64,000 nucleotides of DNA. It comes from Campylobacterales bacterium (GTDB taxonomy: Bacteria > Campylobacterota > Campylobacteria > Campylobacterales > Sulfurimonadaceae). Below the pieces are notes generated by a model, which worked only from the letters and a program-made list of their open reading frames with translations, was not told where the DNA came from and did no database searches. The stretch lies in contig JAPLGO010000023.1 of the NCBI GenBank assembly GCA_026390115.1, positions 171,075 to 235,074 on the forward strand. The letters run 5' to 3'. The position numbers and the translations under genes were made by a program. Position 1 is the first letter of the stretch. Each line of letters begins with the position of its first letter. This document shows positions 1 to 9,055 of the stretch, piece after piece.

Positions 1-168
1 TTCGGCATCGCTCTTCGCAACGTCCACATCAAACGAAGCAGCTTTGATTTCTAGGTTTTTAGATTTTAAAATATTTATAGCATCGTCAAGTGTCAAAGAG
101 CTAGAAGTTGTTAGCTCTGAAGCAGTTAACAATAGAGAAGCACACACAATGCTGACTATTTTTTTCAT
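1..168 (-). CDS. TolC-family outer-membrane efflux protein, N-terminal fragment
   Basis: Reading leftwards from the ATG at 168, 56 codons stay open to the window edge, so the gene is cut at its 3' end. Residues 1-17 form a signal peptide (basic KK, then a hydrophobic core). The next segment, SLTLDDAINILKSKNLEIKA, is the usual start of a TolC/OEP repeat, where the first helix carries 'L..A...A...N..I'. TolC proteins form the outer-membrane exit duct of tripartite efflux or type I secretion systems. It is divergent from pstS. The family is assigned from the N-terminus only; the substrate cannot be read. Confidence 0.75.
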   Translation of the reverse strand, partial: MKKIVSIVCASLLLTASELTTSSSLTLDDAINILKSKNLEIKAASFDVDVAKSDAE

Positions 169-269
169 CTGTTTTCCCTCATATAGAGTTTTTAATTTAA
201 GTTTTAATTATAACATATATTTTATTTTTGTATATGACATAAAAATAAAGAAGTAAAATAATTTAAAGT

Positions 270-291
270 TTTTGTAACTAAAGCGTAATTG
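270..291 (+). promoter_or_regulatory. candidate Pho-box-like direct repeat upstream of pstS
   Basis: TTTTGTAACTA at 270-280 is followed at an 11-bp period by AAGCGTAATTG at 281-291, sharing the GTAA core. The same TTTTGTAAC core, also in an 11-bp tandem, lies before pstC. Known Pho boxes are 7-bp direct repeats with 4-bp spacers, which also gives an 11-bp period. The site ends 46 bp before the pstS ATG. Binding by the regulator at 5667 is inferred. Confidence 0.45.
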
Positions 292-337
292 AGATGTTTT
301 AAACTTCCGGTGTATAAAAAATAAAAGGAAGTCCATC

Positions 338-1396
338 ATGACATTAAGTAAAATCACAATCGCTCTTTTAGCTGCGTCTGCGCTTACACTATCTTTAAGT
401 GCTAGAGATCAAATTAAAATGGTTGGTTCATCTACTGTTTATCCATTCGCATCTTCAGTTTCTGAAGAGTTCAGTGCTACTACAAAAAACCCGACACCGG
501 TAGTTGAGTCAACAGGTACGGGAGGGGGAATGAAACTGTTTTGTGCTTCAAGTGACATGAGTTCCCCGGATATTACAAATGCGAGTAGAAGAATGAAAGC
601 TGAAGAGCTTAAGTTGTGTGAAACAAACGGTGTTACTGATATTACTGAAGCTATTATAGGATTTGACGGTATCGCTTTTGCTCAAAGCAAAGCAAATACA
701 CCTTTTAATGTAACAAAAAAACAGTTATTTTTAGCAGTTGCTGCCGAGGTTCCTTCTGCTGATGGTAAAACTCTAGTCGCCAATCCATATAAAAAATGGT
801 CAGATATTGATGCTTCTTTACCAAATAGAGAAATCACAATTTACGGTCCTCCAAAATCAAGCGGTACAAGAGACGCTTTTGAAGATATGATTTTAAAAGC
901 ACAAACAGAGAAGATGGATGTTTATACTAAAGTGTATGAAGCGGACAAAGTTAAAAACAAAGGCTACAAAGAGTACGGCACAATCAGAACTGACGGTGTT
1001 TATGTAGAAGCCGGTGAAAATGATAACTTAATCGTTGCAAAACTTGATAAAAACAGGGCAGCATTCGGTGTTTTCGGATACTCGTTCTTAGAAGAAAATG
1101 CGGATAAAGTTCAGGGTTCAAATGTTGACGGCATAGCTCCAACTCCTGATAATATCTCTAGCGGAAAATATCCTGTTTCAAGAAGTCTGTTTTTCTATGT
1201 GAAAAATGCACATGCAGCAGAAATTAAATCGTTAAATGATTATGTAACTCTATTTATGAGTGAAAAAATGATTGGTAAAAAAGGAATTTTAGGCGAAATC
1301 GGACTCATTCCTCTTCCTGAAAAAGAGAGAACTGCAATTAGAGAATCAGTTTTTAAAAAAGAGAAAGTAACTGCAGAGATGTTAAGCCATAAATAA
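338..1396 (+). CDS. pstS: phosphate ABC transporter, periplasmic phosphate-binding protein
   Basis: High-affinity phosphate-binding component of the Pst importer, 352 aa. A Sec signal peptide covers about residues 1-22, ending ...LSLSA before RDQ. The mature start IKMVGSSTVYPF is the PstS phosphate-loop signature, and TGTGGGMKLFC and GPPKSSGTRDAFE are the other ligand-contacting segments. RBS AAGGAAG lies upstream of the ATG. A short convergent TSUP gene separates it from pstCAB, which is unusual because pstS normally leads that operon directly. A candidate Pho-box lies upstream. Confidence 0.95.
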   Translation: MTLSKITIALLAASALTLSLSARDQIKMVGSSTVYPFASSVSEEFSATTKNPTPVVESTGTGGGMKLFCASSDMSSPDITNASRRMKAEELKLCETNGVTDITEAIIGFDGIAFAQSKANTPFNVTKKQLFLAVAAEVPSADGKTLVANPYKKWSDIDASLPNREITIYGPPKSSGTRDAFEDMILKAQTEKMDVYTKVYEADKVKNKGYKEYGTIRTDGVYVEAGENDNLIVAKLDKNRAAFGVFGYSFLEENADKVQGSNVDGIAPTPDNISSGKYPVSRSLFFYVKNAHAAEIKSLNDYVTLFMSEKMIGKKGILGEIGLIPLPEKERTAIRESVFKKEKVTAEMLSHK

Positions 1397-1416
1397 TAAA
1401 AATGATAAGTCCACTT

Positions 1417-1452
1417 TTTTTCGTTCCAGCTCTCCCAAGATGGAACGAAAAA
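1417..1452. terminator. bidirectional hairpin terminator between pstS and the TSUP gene
   Basis: Perfect 12-bp inverted repeat TTTTTCGTTCCA / TGGAACGAAAAA with a 12-nt loop. T runs lie at the outer edge on both strands, so it can terminate the convergent genes from either side. Confidence 0.8.
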
Positions 1453-1489
1453 TAAATATTGTAGTAATGACTCATCGCTTAATTTACCT

Positions 1490-1849
1490 TTATTTTTCAA
1501 AAATCATATAACTTCCTATGATTATTAAAAATAGTCCGAAGATGATTTTGAGAGTATGTGCATCAATATGGTTAACGGTACGCGCTCCCATCCAGCCACC
1601 GATTATCGCCATAGTTGCAATAATAAATGCTGCACGAAAATCTACATTCCCATTACGGTAATATTCTAAAACAGCGGCGATACCAATTGGGGGAAGTAAT
1701 ACGGCTAGGCTTGTTCCAATCGCAAGTTTTTGAGAAAATCCTGCTAAATACATAAGAGCAGGTACGATAAGAATACCCCCACCGATACCAAATAGTCCAG
1801 CTAATATGCCTGATGACAATCCTAAAATCATAAATGTAGCCCAATGCAT
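1490..1849 (-). CDS. half-length TSUP (TauE/SafE) family membrane permease
   Basis: 119 aa, about half the usual 240-270 aa TauE/SafE protein. It holds one repeat of the family: residues 5-30 with GLFGIGGGILIVPAL (the conserved G-rich motif), then three further hydrophobic helices (about 42-62, 73-90, 98-116). The family exports or imports small anions such as sulfite or sulfoacetate. A one-repeat protein would probably need to dimerise. It lies between pstS and pstC on the opposite strand. Start ATG at 1849 has AAGGAATT upstream. Substrate unknown. Confidence 0.8.
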   Translation of the reverse strand: MHWATFMILGLSSGILAGLFGIGGGILIVPALMYLAGFSQKLAIGTSLAVLLPPIGIAAVLEYYRNGNVDFRAAFIIATMAIIGGWMGARTVNHIDAHTLKIIFGLFLIIIGSYMIFEK

Positions 1850-2049
1850 TTTAATTCCTTTTTCAAAAAGTATAACTCAATTTAGATTTATAAGAAAGAA
1901 AGGCTTGTAACAGAGGATAGTTCCTATAGAAGAGAATATAACCATATTTTTTAGTAGATGAGATATAAAAAACGATGAATGCAAAAGAGAATAGTTGTCT
2001 AAATATTTGTAATAGTATTAAAGTTTAGATTTTCATATGCCAAATAAAT

Positions 2050-2071
2050 TTTTGCAATCGTTTTGTAACCA
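2050..2071 (+). promoter_or_regulatory. candidate Pho-box-like direct repeat upstream of pstC
   Basis: Two adjacent 11-nt units, TTTTGCAATCG (2050-2060) and TTTTGTAACCA (2061-2071), form a tandem repeat with the same core and period as the site before pstS. The position fits a regulator site only if pstC starts at the downstream TTG (2114), because only 15 bp separate it from the ATG at 2087. Confidence 0.5.
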
Positions 2072-2086
2072 AGCAACTCTACAATT

Positions 2087-3043
2087 ATGACATTAAATGA
2101 CACAAGGATTAGTTTGGCTACTTTTGAATCAAAACACAAATATGCTCATCTTCAAGAAGATGTAATTAAATATTTTCTGATACTTGCGGCGACAATTTCC
2201 ATACTTACCACATTCGGAATCCTCTTTTCTATTCTTTTTGAAGCTATAGAGTTTTTTAAATTAAAAAGCTTTGTCTATTTTTTTTCAGGAACAGAGTGGA
2301 CTCCTGGTGTTGAAAATAGCCAGTTTGGGGCATTGCCTATATTCGCAGGTACGTTTATGATTACAGCAATTGCCATGGCGGTGGCGCTTCCTATCGGTCT
2401 TGGGAGTGCAATCTATATGAGCGAATATTCTACTCCAAATGCGAGAAATGTGCTTAAACCGCTCTTGGAAATATTGGCAGGGATTCCGACCGTTGTATAT
2501 GGCTTTTTTGCTGCTATTACCGTTGCACCGTTTATAGTAAAAGTGGCGACTACAGTGGGTATTGAGGCCTCTTTTAACAGTGCTTTGGCATCTGGTGTTG
2601 TCATGGGGATTATGATAATTCCTTACATCTCTTCACTCAGCGATGATGTGATAAGCGCAGTGCCGGACAGTTTGAGAAAAGGCTCTTTGGCTCTAGGGAT
2701 GACAAAAGCTGAAACTATTATGGATATAGTGATACCGTCTGCATTGCCTGGAATTATCTCTGCAACTTTGCTTGGCATATCGAAGGCTTTGGGCGAGACT
2801 ATGATTGTTGTTATGGCAGCGGGACTTCGTCCTAATTTGTCGTGGAATATACTTGAAGATATGACAACGGTAACTGTGAGAATTGTCGATGCACTTACCG
2901 GAGATCAGGCATTTAATTCACCTGCAACACTCTCTGCTTTTGCTTTGGGGCTGGCGTTATTTGTGGTAACTTTGATTTTAAATGTTGTATCTGTTCGAAT
3001 GATACAGAAATTTAAAGAAAAATATAAAATGAGTAGTTTATAA
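2087..3043 (+). CDS. pstC: phosphate ABC transporter permease PstC
   Basis: Inner-membrane permease that with PstA forms the phosphate channel, 318 aa from the first ATG. It has six hydrophobic segments, with the binding-protein-dependent permease (EAA) loop in KGSLALGMTKAETIMDIVIP and GISKALGETMIVVMAAG near the C-terminus. The ATG at 2087 has no visible RBS. An in-frame TTG at 2114 (codon 10) is preceded by AAGGA at a 5-6 nt gap and leaves room for the upstream repeat, so it is a credible true start. The gene overlaps pstA by 1 nt. Confidence 0.93.
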   Translation: MTLNDTRISLATFESKHKYAHLQEDVIKYFLILAATISILTTFGILFSILFEAIEFFKLKSFVYFFSGTEWTPGVENSQFGALPIFAGTFMITAIAMAVALPIGLGSAIYMSEYSTPNARNVLKPLLEILAGIPTVVYGFFAAITVAPFIVKVATTVGIEASFNSALASGVVMGIMIIPYISSLSDDVISAVPDSLRKGSLALGMTKAETIMDIVIPSALPGIISATLLGISKALGETMIVVMAAGLRPNLSWNILEDMTTVTVRIVDALTGDQAFNSPATLSAFALGLALFVVTLILNVVSVRMIQKFKEKYKMSSL

Positions 3044-4209
3044 TGGATAAAAATAATATATTTTATGACCCGAGTCTGAAGAGAAGACACCTTAAATCGA
3101 AGCTTTTTAAGTATTTTACTCTCTTCTCTTTAGTGGTTTCTTTGGTTTTCTTAGCAATTTTTTTACTTGACATGGTGCTAAAAGGCAGTTCTGCTGTGCA
3201 GCAAACATATATACAGGTTGAAGTTTCATATAATCAGGAGAGTATAGATAGTTACAGAGATGCAGTAGCTAAAAAATATCTGAATTTACTCAGTCGTGCT
3301 GCCTTAAGGGAAATACCTAATCAAATTCAGAAAAATCCCTCTCTTATGGGTACAAAACAGGTTCTATGGATGTTAGCGGATGATCAAGTTGACATGTATA
3401 TGAAAGAGTATTATTACAAAATAGATGAAAAAGATATGAAAACTCTTGAAGAGCTGGTAAAAAACGGTATGGTGGATAAAAAATTTAATACAATCTTTTT
3501 TACACATGGAGACAGCAAATCACCTGAATATTCAGGGATACTGTCCGCATTTATTGGAACTATACTGACTCTTGCGGTGACGATGCTTGTTGCATTTCCA
3601 ATCGGTGTGGCTACAGCTGTTTATCTTGAGGAGTTTAGCAAACAAAACTGGTGGTCAGAGTTTCTGGAAATCAATATAAACAACCTTGCAGCAATACCTT
3701 CTATTCTTTTTGGACTATTGGGTTTGGCTATCTATATAAATGTATTGGGACTTCCAAGAAGTTCGGCTCTTGTCGGCGGGCTTACTTTGGCGCTTATGAC
3801 TCTGCCTATTATAGTTGTGAGTTCAAGAGCGGCACTCAGAAGCGTACCTGCGAGCATACGACAAGCCGGATATGCACTGGGGCTTACAAAAGTTCAGGTA
3901 GTAAAAGACCATGTTATACCTTTGGCATTTCCTGGAATTATGACTGGAAATATTATCGGTTTAGCACATGCTATGGGAGAGACGGCTCCTCTTATTATTG
4001 TCGGCATGATAGCTTTTATTCCAGATAGCCCGACAAGTGTCATGGAAGCTGCAACTGTTATGCCTGCACAGCTGTTTACATGGGCTGGAATGCCTGAGAG
4101 AGCCTACATAGAGAGAACGGCTGCAGGAATACTTGTGCTTTTGAGTCTGTTGATTTCACTCAATTCATTGGCAGTCTATCTGAGAAAAAAATTTGAAGTT
4201 AAATGGTAA
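3043..4209 (+). CDS. pstA: phosphate ABC transporter permease PstA
   Basis: Second channel subunit, 388 aa. That is longer than typical PstA (about 280-300) because of a roughly 110-residue periplasmic insertion between the first helix (about 24-45) and the permease core (from about 165). The core contains [15 protein letters not shown], the EAA-type loop [21 protein letters not shown] and [13 protein letters not shown]. Such an insertion is also seen in other PstA-like proteins, but its function is not evident. The start codon overlaps pstC (TAATGG) and the end overlaps the open frame of pstB, so the genes are translationally coupled. Confidence 0.93.
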   Translation: MDKNNIFYDPSLKRRHLKSKLFKYFTLFSLVVSLVFLAIFLLDMVLKGSSAVQQTYIQVEVSYNQESIDSYRDAVAKKYLNLLSRAALREIPNQIQKNPSLMGTKQVLWMLADDQVDMYMKEYYYKIDEKDMKTLEELVKNGMVDKKFNTIFFTHGDSKSPEYSGILSAFIGTILTLAVTMLVAFPIGVATAVYLEEFSKQNWWSEFLEININNLAAIPSILFGLLGLAIYINVLGLPRSSALVGGLTLALMTLPIIVVSSRAALRSVPASIRQAGYALGLTKVQVVKDHVIPLAFPGIMTGNIIGLAHAMGETAPLIIVGMIAFIPDSPTSVMEAATVMPAQLFTWAGMPERAYIERTAAGILVLLSLLISLNSLAVYLRKKFEVKW

Positions 4210-4223
4210 AAGGAGTAGAAACA

Positions 4224-4991
4224 GTGGCAAAAAATAAGGTAAAAATAGCCGTAAAAGATTTGAATCTTTGGTATGGAGATAAACATGCTCTCCATGGCTT
4301 AAATATAGAACTTTACAAAAATAAGATTACAGCTCTTATTGGACCCTCTGGATGTGGAAAATCTACATTCTTGAGATGTTTGAACCGTATGAATGATCTG
4401 ATTACTTCTGTAAGAGTTGAGGGTGAAGTTGTTATTGATGGTAAAAATATATATGATAAAGATGTGGATGAGGTAAGTGTAAGAAAAAGAATTGGCATGG
4501 TATTTCAGCAGCCAAACCCTTTTCCAAAATCAATTTATGAAAATGTGGCATATGCTCCTTTAAAGCACGGTATTGTGAAAAAAGGTAGCGGTTGTGATGA
4601 GTTGGTTGAACAATCTCTCAGAAGTGCAGGTATTTGGAATGAAGTTAAAGATATACTAAAAGAGCCGGGAACAGGATTGAGCGGCGGGCAGCAACAGAGA
4701 CTCTGCATTGCAAGAACTATCGCCGTGAAGCCTGATGTTATACTTATGGATGAACCGACATCGGCACTTGATCCCATAAGTACGGAAAAGATAGAGGCTT
4801 TAATGCTGGAGCTAAAAAAAGAGTACACAATTATTACAGTGACGCACAACATGCAGCAAGCTGCAAGAATAGCAGATATGACTGCTTTCTTTCATCTTGG
4901 TGATTTGATAGAATATGATGAAACAGAGAAAATATTTATAAATCCGACACAAAAAAAGACGGAAGATTATATTACGGGGAGATTCGGTTAA
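4224..4991 (+). CDS. pstB: phosphate ABC transporter ATP-binding protein
   Basis: Cytoplasmic ATPase that powers phosphate import. It has Walker [11 protein letters not shown]-loop [11 protein letters not shown], signature LSGGQQQR and Walker [13 protein letters not shown], with an H-loop in VTHNMQQA. An ATG at 4203 is in frame inside the pstA end, but GTG at 4224 has a strong AAAGGAG 8 nt upstream and gives 255 aa, matching the family length (about 257), so GTG is preferred. The stop overlaps phoU by 1 nt. Confidence 0.95.
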   Translation: MAKNKVKIAVKDLNLWYGDKHALHGLNIELYKNKITALIGPSGCGKSTFLRCLNRMNDLITSVRVEGEVVIDGKNIYDKDVDEVSVRKRIGMVFQQPNPFPKSIYENVAYAPLKHGIVKKGSGCDELVEQSLRSAGIWNEVKDILKEPGTGLSGGQQQRLCIARTIAVKPDVILMDEPTSALDPISTEKIEALMLELKKEYTIITVTHNMQQAARIADMTAFFHLGDLIEYDETEKIFINPTQKKTEDYITGRFG

Positions 4992-5653
4992 TGCTGGCAA
5001 AATATGAGAATAAATTATTAAAGATAAAAGAGTCTATTTTTGAGATAGGCACGGGGCTTATCAGTGCAAACAAGTTGATTTTAGAGGGTTTTGAGAATTG
5101 CGACATTGAGAAGTTTAATGGTGCAAAATCATATATAAAAAATATAAGCAATAAAACAAATCATATAGATAGAGATATAATCACAATACTTGCACTTCAG
5201 TCACCTGAAGCGAGTGATTTGCGAGCTATGGTCTCTTATTTGAAAATTACAAATGAACTGCTTAGAGCATGTGCAAACACTCGAAATTTTATTAAGGGTT
5301 TTGTGAATGTATGCAGTGAGATAGATTTAAAAACAATTAATGATTATGCGATTCCTATGCAAAAATCAACGGTTGAAGCTTTGGAACATGCGATAGCTAT
5401 GATTAATGTGGATTGTGTGGATGAGATTCAAGAGTGTTTTAACAAAGTTTTAATTGCAGAAAATAAAACAGATGAACTCTTTGAGATGATTGAAGCCAAT
5501 TTAATGGAGCAATCAAAGGCAATAGAGGAGTTTGGTAAGTATCATAAAATGCTCTCAGCTCTGAGAAAAAGCGAGAAGATAGCAGACCGTGCCATGAGTA
5601 TTGCTTCACTTTTACTTTTTGCAAGAATTGGCGGAGAGATTCATCAACGTTAA
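4991..5653 (+). CDS. phoU: phosphate transport system regulator PhoU
   Basis: 220 aa, all-helical. It contains two PhoU repeats of three helices each (about 10-105 and 115-210). DIITILALQSPEASDLRAMVSYLKITNELLR is represented in the first repeat by the typical 'ALQSPEASDLR' segment. PhoU links the Pst transporter to its sensor kinase and damps the Pho response. It starts within the pstB stop and is followed 13 nt later by the response regulator, in operon order pstCAB-phoU-regulator. Confidence 0.92.
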   Translation: MLAKYENKLLKIKESIFEIGTGLISANKLILEGFENCDIEKFNGAKSYIKNISNKTNHIDRDIITILALQSPEASDLRAMVSYLKITNELLRACANTRNFIKGFVNVCSEIDLKTINDYAIPMQKSTVEALEHAIAMINVDCVDEIQECFNKVLIAENKTDELFEMIEANLMEQSKAIEEFGKYHKMLSALRKSEKIADRAMSIASLLLFARIGGEIHQR

Positions 5654-5666
5654 AGAGGAGTAGAGT

Positions 5667-6332
5667 ATGAGCACAATTTTAGTTGTAGAAGATGAAGAGG
5701 ATATTTTAGAGCTTATTGAATATACGCTAAGCAAAGATAACTATGAGGTTATAGGCTGTTTAGACAGTTCAAATATTTTAAAGTTATTAGATGAAGAGGC
5801 TGTTGATTTGATAATCATGGATAGAAACCTTCCTAATACCGAGGGAAGTGTTTTTATTCAAAGTATAAGAGCTATGGGTTATGTTCAGCCTGTAATTTAT
5901 CTTACTGCTAAAGATAGCGATACCGATATACTTGAGGGGTTTGAGCGAGGTGCGGACGACTATATTACCAAACCTTTTAATCTCGATGTACTTAGAGCCA
6001 GAGTTAAAGCAATTATGAAACGAGCGGGTAATAGCATGGAGGTTATGAGAATAAGAGACATAGTCTATCAAGCATCCAATAAAAAGTTTTTTATTAATGA
6101 TGAAGAGATTCTCTTGACCCATTTAGAACATGATTTGCTACTGAAATTTTTTAATAATAGAAATATTCTGTTAAGCCGTGACACACTTCTTGAAAATGTT
6201 TGGCATGACAGTGTTGACCTGCAATCAAAAACAGTAAATGTTGCTATTAAAAGATTAAAAGAGAAGATTGACCCAACCGGAGAAAAAGAGTATATAAAGC
6301 CGGTAAGAGGCGAGGGGTATATATTCTCTTAA
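5667..6332 (+). CDS. OmpR/PhoB-type response regulator
   Basis: 221 aa. The receiver domain (about 3-115) has acidic pocket VVEDEED, phospho-acceptor D52 in LIIMDRNLPNTEG and a K in YITKPF. The winged-helix DNA-binding domain (about 125-221) shows the OmpR-class end SKTVNVAIKRLKEKIDP...VRGEGYIFS. Its place directly after phoU suggests a PhoB-like role. RBS AGAGGAG. No sensor kinase is adjacent: the next gene is on the other strand. The kinase must be elsewhere, or the regulator may serve another input. Confidence 0.88.
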   Translation: MSTILVVEDEEDILELIEYTLSKDNYEVIGCLDSSNILKLLDEEAVDLIIMDRNLPNTEGSVFIQSIRAMGYVQPVIYLTAKDSDTDILEGFERGADDYITKPFNLDVLRARVKAIMKRAGNSMEVMRIRDIVYQASNKKFFINDEEILLTHLEHDLLLKFFNNRNILLSRDTLLENVWHDSVDLQSKTVNVAIKRLKEKIDPTGEKEYIKPVRGEGYIFS

Positions 6333-6358
6333 CTTTTTTTTGCATATTGCAACTAACC

Positions 6359-6406
6359 CTTTGAGCTTTCATGCGAAGTTTACACGGCATAGTAAAAGCT
6401 CCAAAG
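6359..6406. terminator. hairpin between the convergent regulator and EF-hand genes
   Basis: CTTTGAGCTTT pairs with AAAGCTCCAAAG (one bulge), and an inner ATGC/GCAT can extend the stem. On the minus strand an A-rich stretch follows and no clear T run follows on the plus strand, so terminator efficiency is uncertain. Confidence 0.45.
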
Positions 6407-6410
6407 TTAT

Positions 6411-6941
6411 TTATGCAGAAAGATTTGTTGTAGTTCCGGTTGTTGTCGTTGTGTTGCCATAGGCAGCAATGATTTTATTAAACAATGTTTTTTGCATGTC
6501 ACTGATTTGTGTAGCTTGCTGTGTTAACGGATCAGTTGTTTGCTGTGTTAAACTAGAATCGAGTGAATTTTTTTCTGCGTGGGCGTGGTGTTTATGCGCA
6601 TGTTTGCTGCCGCCTGATGCTTTGAGTGCATTCATAAATTCATCAGAACTTATCTGCCCATCACCATTTGCATCAATCTTAGCAAAGGCATTATCTACAT
6701 TCTGACTGCTTTGACCTGTTGCCAAAGCTGTTGCAGCTTGGCTAAACTCTGCCTTATCGATAGTGCCAGTTTTATTGGTGTCAAGTGCTGTCATTAGCAT
6801 TTTAGTAATAGCGTCAAAACCTTGACTTCCGTCAGTACCTTGAGTTGCATTACCACTCGCACCGCTTTGCGACTGTACATTTCTATTGTTAGATACCTGA
6901 GATGTGTAACTAGACATCATAGGATTACTGCTAACTGTCAT
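6411..6941 (-). CDS. EF-hand calcium-binding protein
   Basis: 176 aa with two canonical EF-hand loops, D54-E65 (DTNKTGTIDKAE) and D90-E101 (DANGDGQISSDE), each with acidic or polar ligands at positions 1, 3, 5 and a terminal Glu. A His-rich stretch KHAHKHHAHAEK follows at about 114-125, which might bind other metals. No signal peptide is seen. The N-terminus is rich in S, N and Q and the C-terminus in T and Q. Small EF-hand proteins of this type recur in Sulfurimonas-like genomes without assigned function. RBS AAGGAGA before the ATG. Confidence 0.85.
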   Translation of the reverse strand: MTVSSNPMMSSYTSQVSNNRNVQSQSGASGNATQGTDGSQGFDAITKMLMTALDTNKTGTIDKAEFSQAATALATGQSSQNVDNAFAKIDANGDGQISSDEFMNALKASGGSKHAHKHHAHAEKNSLDSSLTQQTTDPLTQQATQISDMQKTLFNKIIAAYGNTTTTTGTTTNLSA

Positions 6942-7121
6942 TTTAAATCTCCTTAAAACATTTGTGCATTTCGCACAAGTTATACAAGCAAATAGAGTTC
7001 CAATGATTAGGATGAAGATACTGAAATGTTTGGCATGTGAAAATGTTTTTTGACTAAATAAACATTAGTCGTATACACTAAACTATCTTGAGTCTATTTA
7101 AAGCCATTAACTTTTTTTTGC

Positions 7122-7127
7122 TATACT
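7122..7127 (+). promoter_or_regulatory. candidate -10 box of htpG
   Basis: TATACT preceded by TTTTTTTTGC, the T-rich upstream pattern seen with sigma-70 promoters in Campylobacterota, which lack a clear -35. It lies 35 bp before the htpG ATG. No CIRCE or HrcA inverted repeat is evident. Confidence 0.4.
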
Positions 7128-7162
7128 TTCTCTTCAAAATTTTTAAATAAAAAGGAAATATA

Positions 7163-9055
7163 ATGGCAAAACATCAGTTTCAGACGGAAGCAAATCAGAT
7201 TTTAAACTTAATGATTCACTCGCTCTACTCAAACAAAGAGATATTTATTCGTGAACTTGTTTCAAACGCTTCGGATGCGCTTGACAAACTAAACATGTTG
7301 GTATTAACCGACGAGAAGTATAAAGGTGTGACTTTTGCACCCCGCATAGATATTGTGGCTAACAAAGAGGCAAAAACTCTTACTATTAAAGACAGCGGTA
7401 TCGGTATGAACGAAGAGGATTTGATGAGTCATCTTGGTACTATCGCAAAGTCAGGTACAAAAGCATTCTTAGAAAATCTCACAGGAGATCAGAAAAAAGA
7501 TTCTAACCTGATTGGTCAGTTTGGTGTTGGTTTTTATGCATGTTTTATGGTTGCTGATAGAGTTGAAGTAACAACTAAAAAAGCAGGTGAAGATCAAGCA
7601 TTTTTATGGACAAGTAGAGGTGATGGGGAGTTTGACATAGAAAATACGACTCAAGAGGGACATGGAACTACAATCGTCATGCACCTTAAAGAGGATGAAG
7701 ATGAGTTTTTAGAGTCACATAGAATAGAAACAATTATCAAAAAATACTCAAACCATATTCCTTTCCCAATTTTTATGGACAAAGAGAAGTTTGTTCCTTC
7801 GGTAAAAGATGAAGAGGGCAAAGAGATTGAACCATCAAGAACAGATTTAGTAAACACGCAAATCAACAAAGCAAATGCACTCTGGACAATCTCTAAAAAT
7901 GAGGTTACTGATGAGGAGTATAAAGATTTTTACAGCTCAATCGCACACTCTTCCGAAGAGCCATTAGCATGGATGCACAACAAAGCTGAGGGCGCAATAG
8001 AGTACACTACTCTTTTTTACATTCCAAGCAAAGCACCGATGGATATTTATAGAGTGGATTATAAAACCGGTATTAAACTCTACATCAACCGCGTCTTTAT
8101 TACGGATGATGAGAAGGAGTTAATGCCGACATACCTGAGATTTTTACGCGGTGTAATCGACTCTAAAGATTTACCTCTGAATGTTTCCCGTGAGATTTTA
8201 CAATCTAATGCGGTTATGGCAAAAATCAAAAATTCTTCTGTTAAAAAAGTGCTCTCGGAACTGGCTAAAATAGCTAAAAATGATGCGGAGAAGTACAGTA
8301 AATTTTATACTGAATTTGGCAATGTCTTAAAAGAGGGACTCTATAATGACTTCTCAAACCGTGAGAAAATTTTAGAGTTAATGCTTTTTAACACACTTAA
8401 ATCAACTGAAAAAACAAACATCGAAGAGTTCGTAAAAAATGTAGATGCAGATAAAAAAGAGATTTACTACATTACTGGTAAAACATCTTTGGCGATGCTC
8501 AAAAACTCTCCTGCGCTAGAGAGATTTAAAGCGCGCGGTATTGATGTTTTGGTTCTCAATGAAGAGATTGACACAATCATCTTCCCGATGGTGCATGAGT
8601 ATAAAGAGTACAAGCTTATTCCTGTTGCCGATGCGAAGTTTGAAGAAACGGAAGAAGAGAAAAAAGCGGAAGAAGAAGTTGCAAAAACTTATGAAGGTTT
8701 GGCGAAAGAGTTCAAGGATGCACTTGGTGAGAGCGTAAAATCGGTTGAGACTACTTTTGATTTAACTGACTCGCCGGTGGCTATCAAAATAGATAAAGAA
8801 GACCCATCGTACATGATGGCTCAGATGATGAAGCAGATGGGACAAGGCGGTGATATGCCGGCTCCAGCTCCGATTTTATTGATAAATCCTAAGCATGAAC
8901 TTATTATGAAGTTGAAAGATTCTGTGGATCAAAACCTTGTGAATGATGCGGCACATGTATTGCTTGACCAAGCGAAACTTTTTGACGGTCAAGAGCTCGG
9001 GGATACTGCTGATTTTATTGTAAGACTCAATAGAATTATCACAAAAGCGCTTTAG
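7163..9055 (+). CDS. htpG: molecular chaperone HtpG (Hsp90)
   Basis: Cytosolic ATP-dependent chaperone, 630 aa, normal length. The N-terminal GHKL ATPase (about 1-215) shows NASDALDKL, DSGIGMNEEDL and GQFGVGFYACFMVAD. The middle domain has LPLNVSREILQ, and the C-terminal dimerisation domain follows. RBS AAAGGAAAT before the ATG. It stands as a single gene followed by a dispersed repeat element. Confidence 0.97.
   Translation: MAKHQFQTEANQILNLMIHSLYSNKEIFIRELVSNASDALDKLNMLVLTDEKYKGVTFAPRIDIVANKEAKTLTIKDSGIGMNEEDLMSHLGTIAKSGTKAFLENLTGDQKKDSNLIGQFGVGFYACFMVADRVEVTTKKAGEDQAFLWTSRGDGEFDIENTTQEGHGTTIVMHLKEDEDEFLESHRIETIIKKYSNHIPFPIFMDKEKFVPSVKDEEGKEIEPSRTDLVNTQINKANALWTISKNEVTDEEYKDFYSSIAHSSEEPLAWMHNKAEGAIEYTTLFYIPSKAPMDIYRVDYKTGIKLYINRVFITDDEKELMPTYLRFLRGVIDSKDLPLNVSREILQSNAVMAKIKNSSVKKVLSELAKIAKNDAEKYSKFYTEFGNVLKEGLYNDFSNREKILELMLFNTLKSTEKTNIEEFVKNVDADKKEIYYITGKTSLAMLKNSPALERFKARGIDVLVLNEEIDTIIFPMVHEYKEYKLIPVADAKFEETEEEKKAEEEVAKTYEGLAKEFKDALGESVKSVETTFDLTDSPVAIKIDKEDPSYMMAQMMKQMGQGGDMPAPAPILLINPKHELIMKLKDSVDQNLVNDAAHVLLDQAKLFDGQELGDTADFIVRLNRIITKAL

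Noticed and set aside
44..256. 70-aa open frame on the plus strand
   Set aside because: It lies opposite the TolC-family gene start, whose signal peptide and motif are convincing; this frame has neither RBS nor recognisable sequence.
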